Below, in pieces: positions 6,801-7,103 of a stretch of DNA of 7,103 bases. Below the pieces are notes generated by a model. That model saw only the letters and a list, made by a program, of their open reading frames with translations, had not been told where the DNA came from and did no database searches. The position numbers and the translations under genes were made by a program. Position 1 is the first letter of the stretch, and the number at the start of each line of letters is the position of its first letter. Location: NCBI GenBank assembly GCA_913045415.1, contig CAJWPW010000053.1:1-7103 (forward strand), read 5' to 3'. The DNA comes from an uncultured Fidelibacterota bacterium. Lineage in GTDB: Bacteria; Marinisomatota; Marinisomatia; Marinisomatales; UBA1611.

Positions 6801-7103
6801 TATGCATGGATTCGGGGTTCAGTTGGCCTTGCCTGCTATGCAAAACGCTATCGAATCAGCTATGCTAAATGCCATCAATAACGATGTTTATAATCCATTG
6901 AGTGATTTACCTGAAGAGGATTTTGACGAAGAATACCTTGCTATGGGATTAGAATGTTATTTTGGACTTTGGGCCCATGATCCTAATGGCGACGGATTTT
7001 GCGGTGATCAGGAATATGCTTTTATTACTCGAGAAGCTATGGAGACAGGTGATTCTGCATTATTTGCAATTATTAATGGTTTTTTTGGAGAAGCCTGGGA
7101 GTA
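3838..7103 (+). CDS. Secreted M6-family metalloprotease, multidomain (open at right edge)
   Basis: The frame from ATG 3838 runs 1088 codons without a stop. Residues 1-19 look like a signal peptide (K2, K5, hydrophobic 7-19). Residues 26-73 match the usual N-terminus of this group (T-Q-P-N-G, then T-G-D-Q-Y...H-D-A-N-D-F-T...G-Y-Y-Y-Y-A). The M6 core follows: F-I-R-F-S-D-D at 137-143; H-Y-Y-W-E-V-S-Y at 168-175; an acidic D-x-D-x-N-D-D-G-x-V-D at 246-256, probably calcium-binding; the zinc site HEFFHVLGAPD at 312-322, an H-E-x-x-H-x-x-G-x-x-D with E313 as catalytic base; and G-G-W-D-V-M at 336-341. After residue 513 come half an Ig-like (BACON-type) domain (514-558), a nidogen-like domain (about 567-766, with G-F-W-D-D-L at 662-667), the other Ig half (about 770-835), and a C-terminal region (840-1088) that may be a second peptidase-like domain. 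It is expected to cleave proteins outside the cell. A T9SS signal beyond the edge is likely but unseen. No Shine-Dalgarno precedes the ATG. Confidence 0.93.
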   Translation, partial: MKIFKNFFPIFASISIVFATWFNDIPRTITQPNGEVIDCFVTGDQYGRRLHDANDFTIIMNQEDGYYYYANLDFNGDLIPSALIVGHGNPDAYGLISGLAISDELYQRNKSFYHNPESTRESRDAPTSGEIYQINVFIRFSDDPAFVQPRSYYDEVFQTDEDEPSLRHYYWEVSYNTLLVNTRHYPETSNDVNTSYQDLHPRSYYEPYSSINTNGYQNNDERTQREHTLLANALNSIANQVSPLIDIDANDDGIVDAVSFVIYGGPGDWADLLWPHRWSLYTETVLINGAQVWDYLFMLSESWYFNVGVLCHEFFHVLGAPDLYHYDGGGAPSPVGGWDVMEANTNPPQYPSAFMKWKYGDWLPDLPEITESGTYTINPLQQQENAIYKIASPNSETEYFVVEYRRKEGLYDINTPGNRNGLVVYRINTSAGNGNAQGPPDEIYCYRPGGTLVYNGSFDLAPYSSDYGHTFLNNGTDPSCFLYNSGNGGDGGLNLLNVTSADETISFTVSFGVPEIEVNPDELTFNVTSGDFGNQTVTLSNVGEVETQLNYSVNAAGDVPFLNPQGGPDGGNYYWTSAAEELGMEYEWIDIQNNATLLNFTHNDLFADNPVDLPFDFEFFNESYNYVNVNANGWIGWNSENENAWLNSDLPSPSAPRPAIFGFWDDLNPNNEGGNSNSSGDIYYHVNQERAVIWFNNVVRWNPDDWGQFDFQIVLYSNGTFATNYRNMDGVLNSGTIGFQNNDGSMGTQIVANEAFISSEFSWAAAQAEDEISWLILSAEAGDLSGVLFGGESTEIYVQVVTSGMDAGYYSANINVTAPNVESASIGVNLFVTGDNSTPILPNIDISSSENGIVNLPDDVDSLFSNVASRYTHIVAPNGDLIQFLIQDNFTVPQILHTRRVLESYLTDIPDTDWGSNKSNIAIAMAASNAIMFLLNDEDEYENPYLWDIFDSGVNGQDLLAIEVFPEGSSEYMNSTERDATYEEVLHFMHGFGVQLALPAMQNAIESAMLNAINNDVYNPLSDLPEEDFDEEYLAMGLECYFGLWAHDPNGDGFCGDQEYAFITREAMETGDSALFAIINGFFGEAWE

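Overview
The window is AT-rich and reads as part of a genome from the Fibrobacterota-Chlorobiota-Bacteroidota (FCB) assemblage. The best clue is the C-terminal domain of two encoded proteins. It carries the motif N-[YF]-P-N-P-F-N-P and ends in K-M-x-L-L-K, which is the type A sorting signal (TIGR04183-like) of the type IX secretion system (T9SS). The N-Y-P-N-P-F-N-P version, together with M6-family secreted metalloproteases carrying nidogen-like modules, is especially common in Candidatus Marinimicrobia (SAR406), Calditrichaeota and Ignavibacteria. I lean towards Marinimicrobia, but this is inferred from style and not from a marker gene.

Layout: (1) Bases 1-180, minus strand, hold the first 60 residues of a protein matching the start of NAD(P) transhydrogenase subunit alpha (pntA); the rest lies outside the window. 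(2) Bases 181-290 are a divergent intergenic region with a perfect 19-bp palindrome nested inside an outer inverted repeat, and with overlapping -10-like hexamers on both strands. (3) Bases 291-2987, plus strand, encode an 898-residue secreted right-handed beta-helix protein made of two tandem modules and a T9SS sorting domain. (4) Bases 3059-3799, plus strand, encode a 246-residue secreted protein, probably starting at TTG, with an unassigned small beta-rich domain and a T9SS sorting domain. (5) From 3838 to the right edge, plus strand, runs an uninterrupted reading frame of 1088 codons. It encodes a secreted M6 metalloprotease with HEFFHVLGAPD, followed by an Ig-like (BACON-type) domain apparently split by a nidogen-like domain, and then a C-terminal region that resembles a second zinc-peptidase domain. 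The frame is still open at base 7103.

The three plus-strand genes run in the same direction with gaps of 71 and 38 bases. All have N-terminal signal peptides, and two end in T9SS signals; the third is cut off before its end. They look like a small block for cell-surface or exported products: a beta-helix surface protein that could bind or cleave polysaccharide or act in adhesion, a small secreted beta-barrel-like protein, and a large protease. The transhydrogenase is a housekeeping neighbour on the other strand. No tRNA, rRNA, CRISPR array, insertion sequence or phage gene was seen. No stretch longer than 110 bases lacks a gene.
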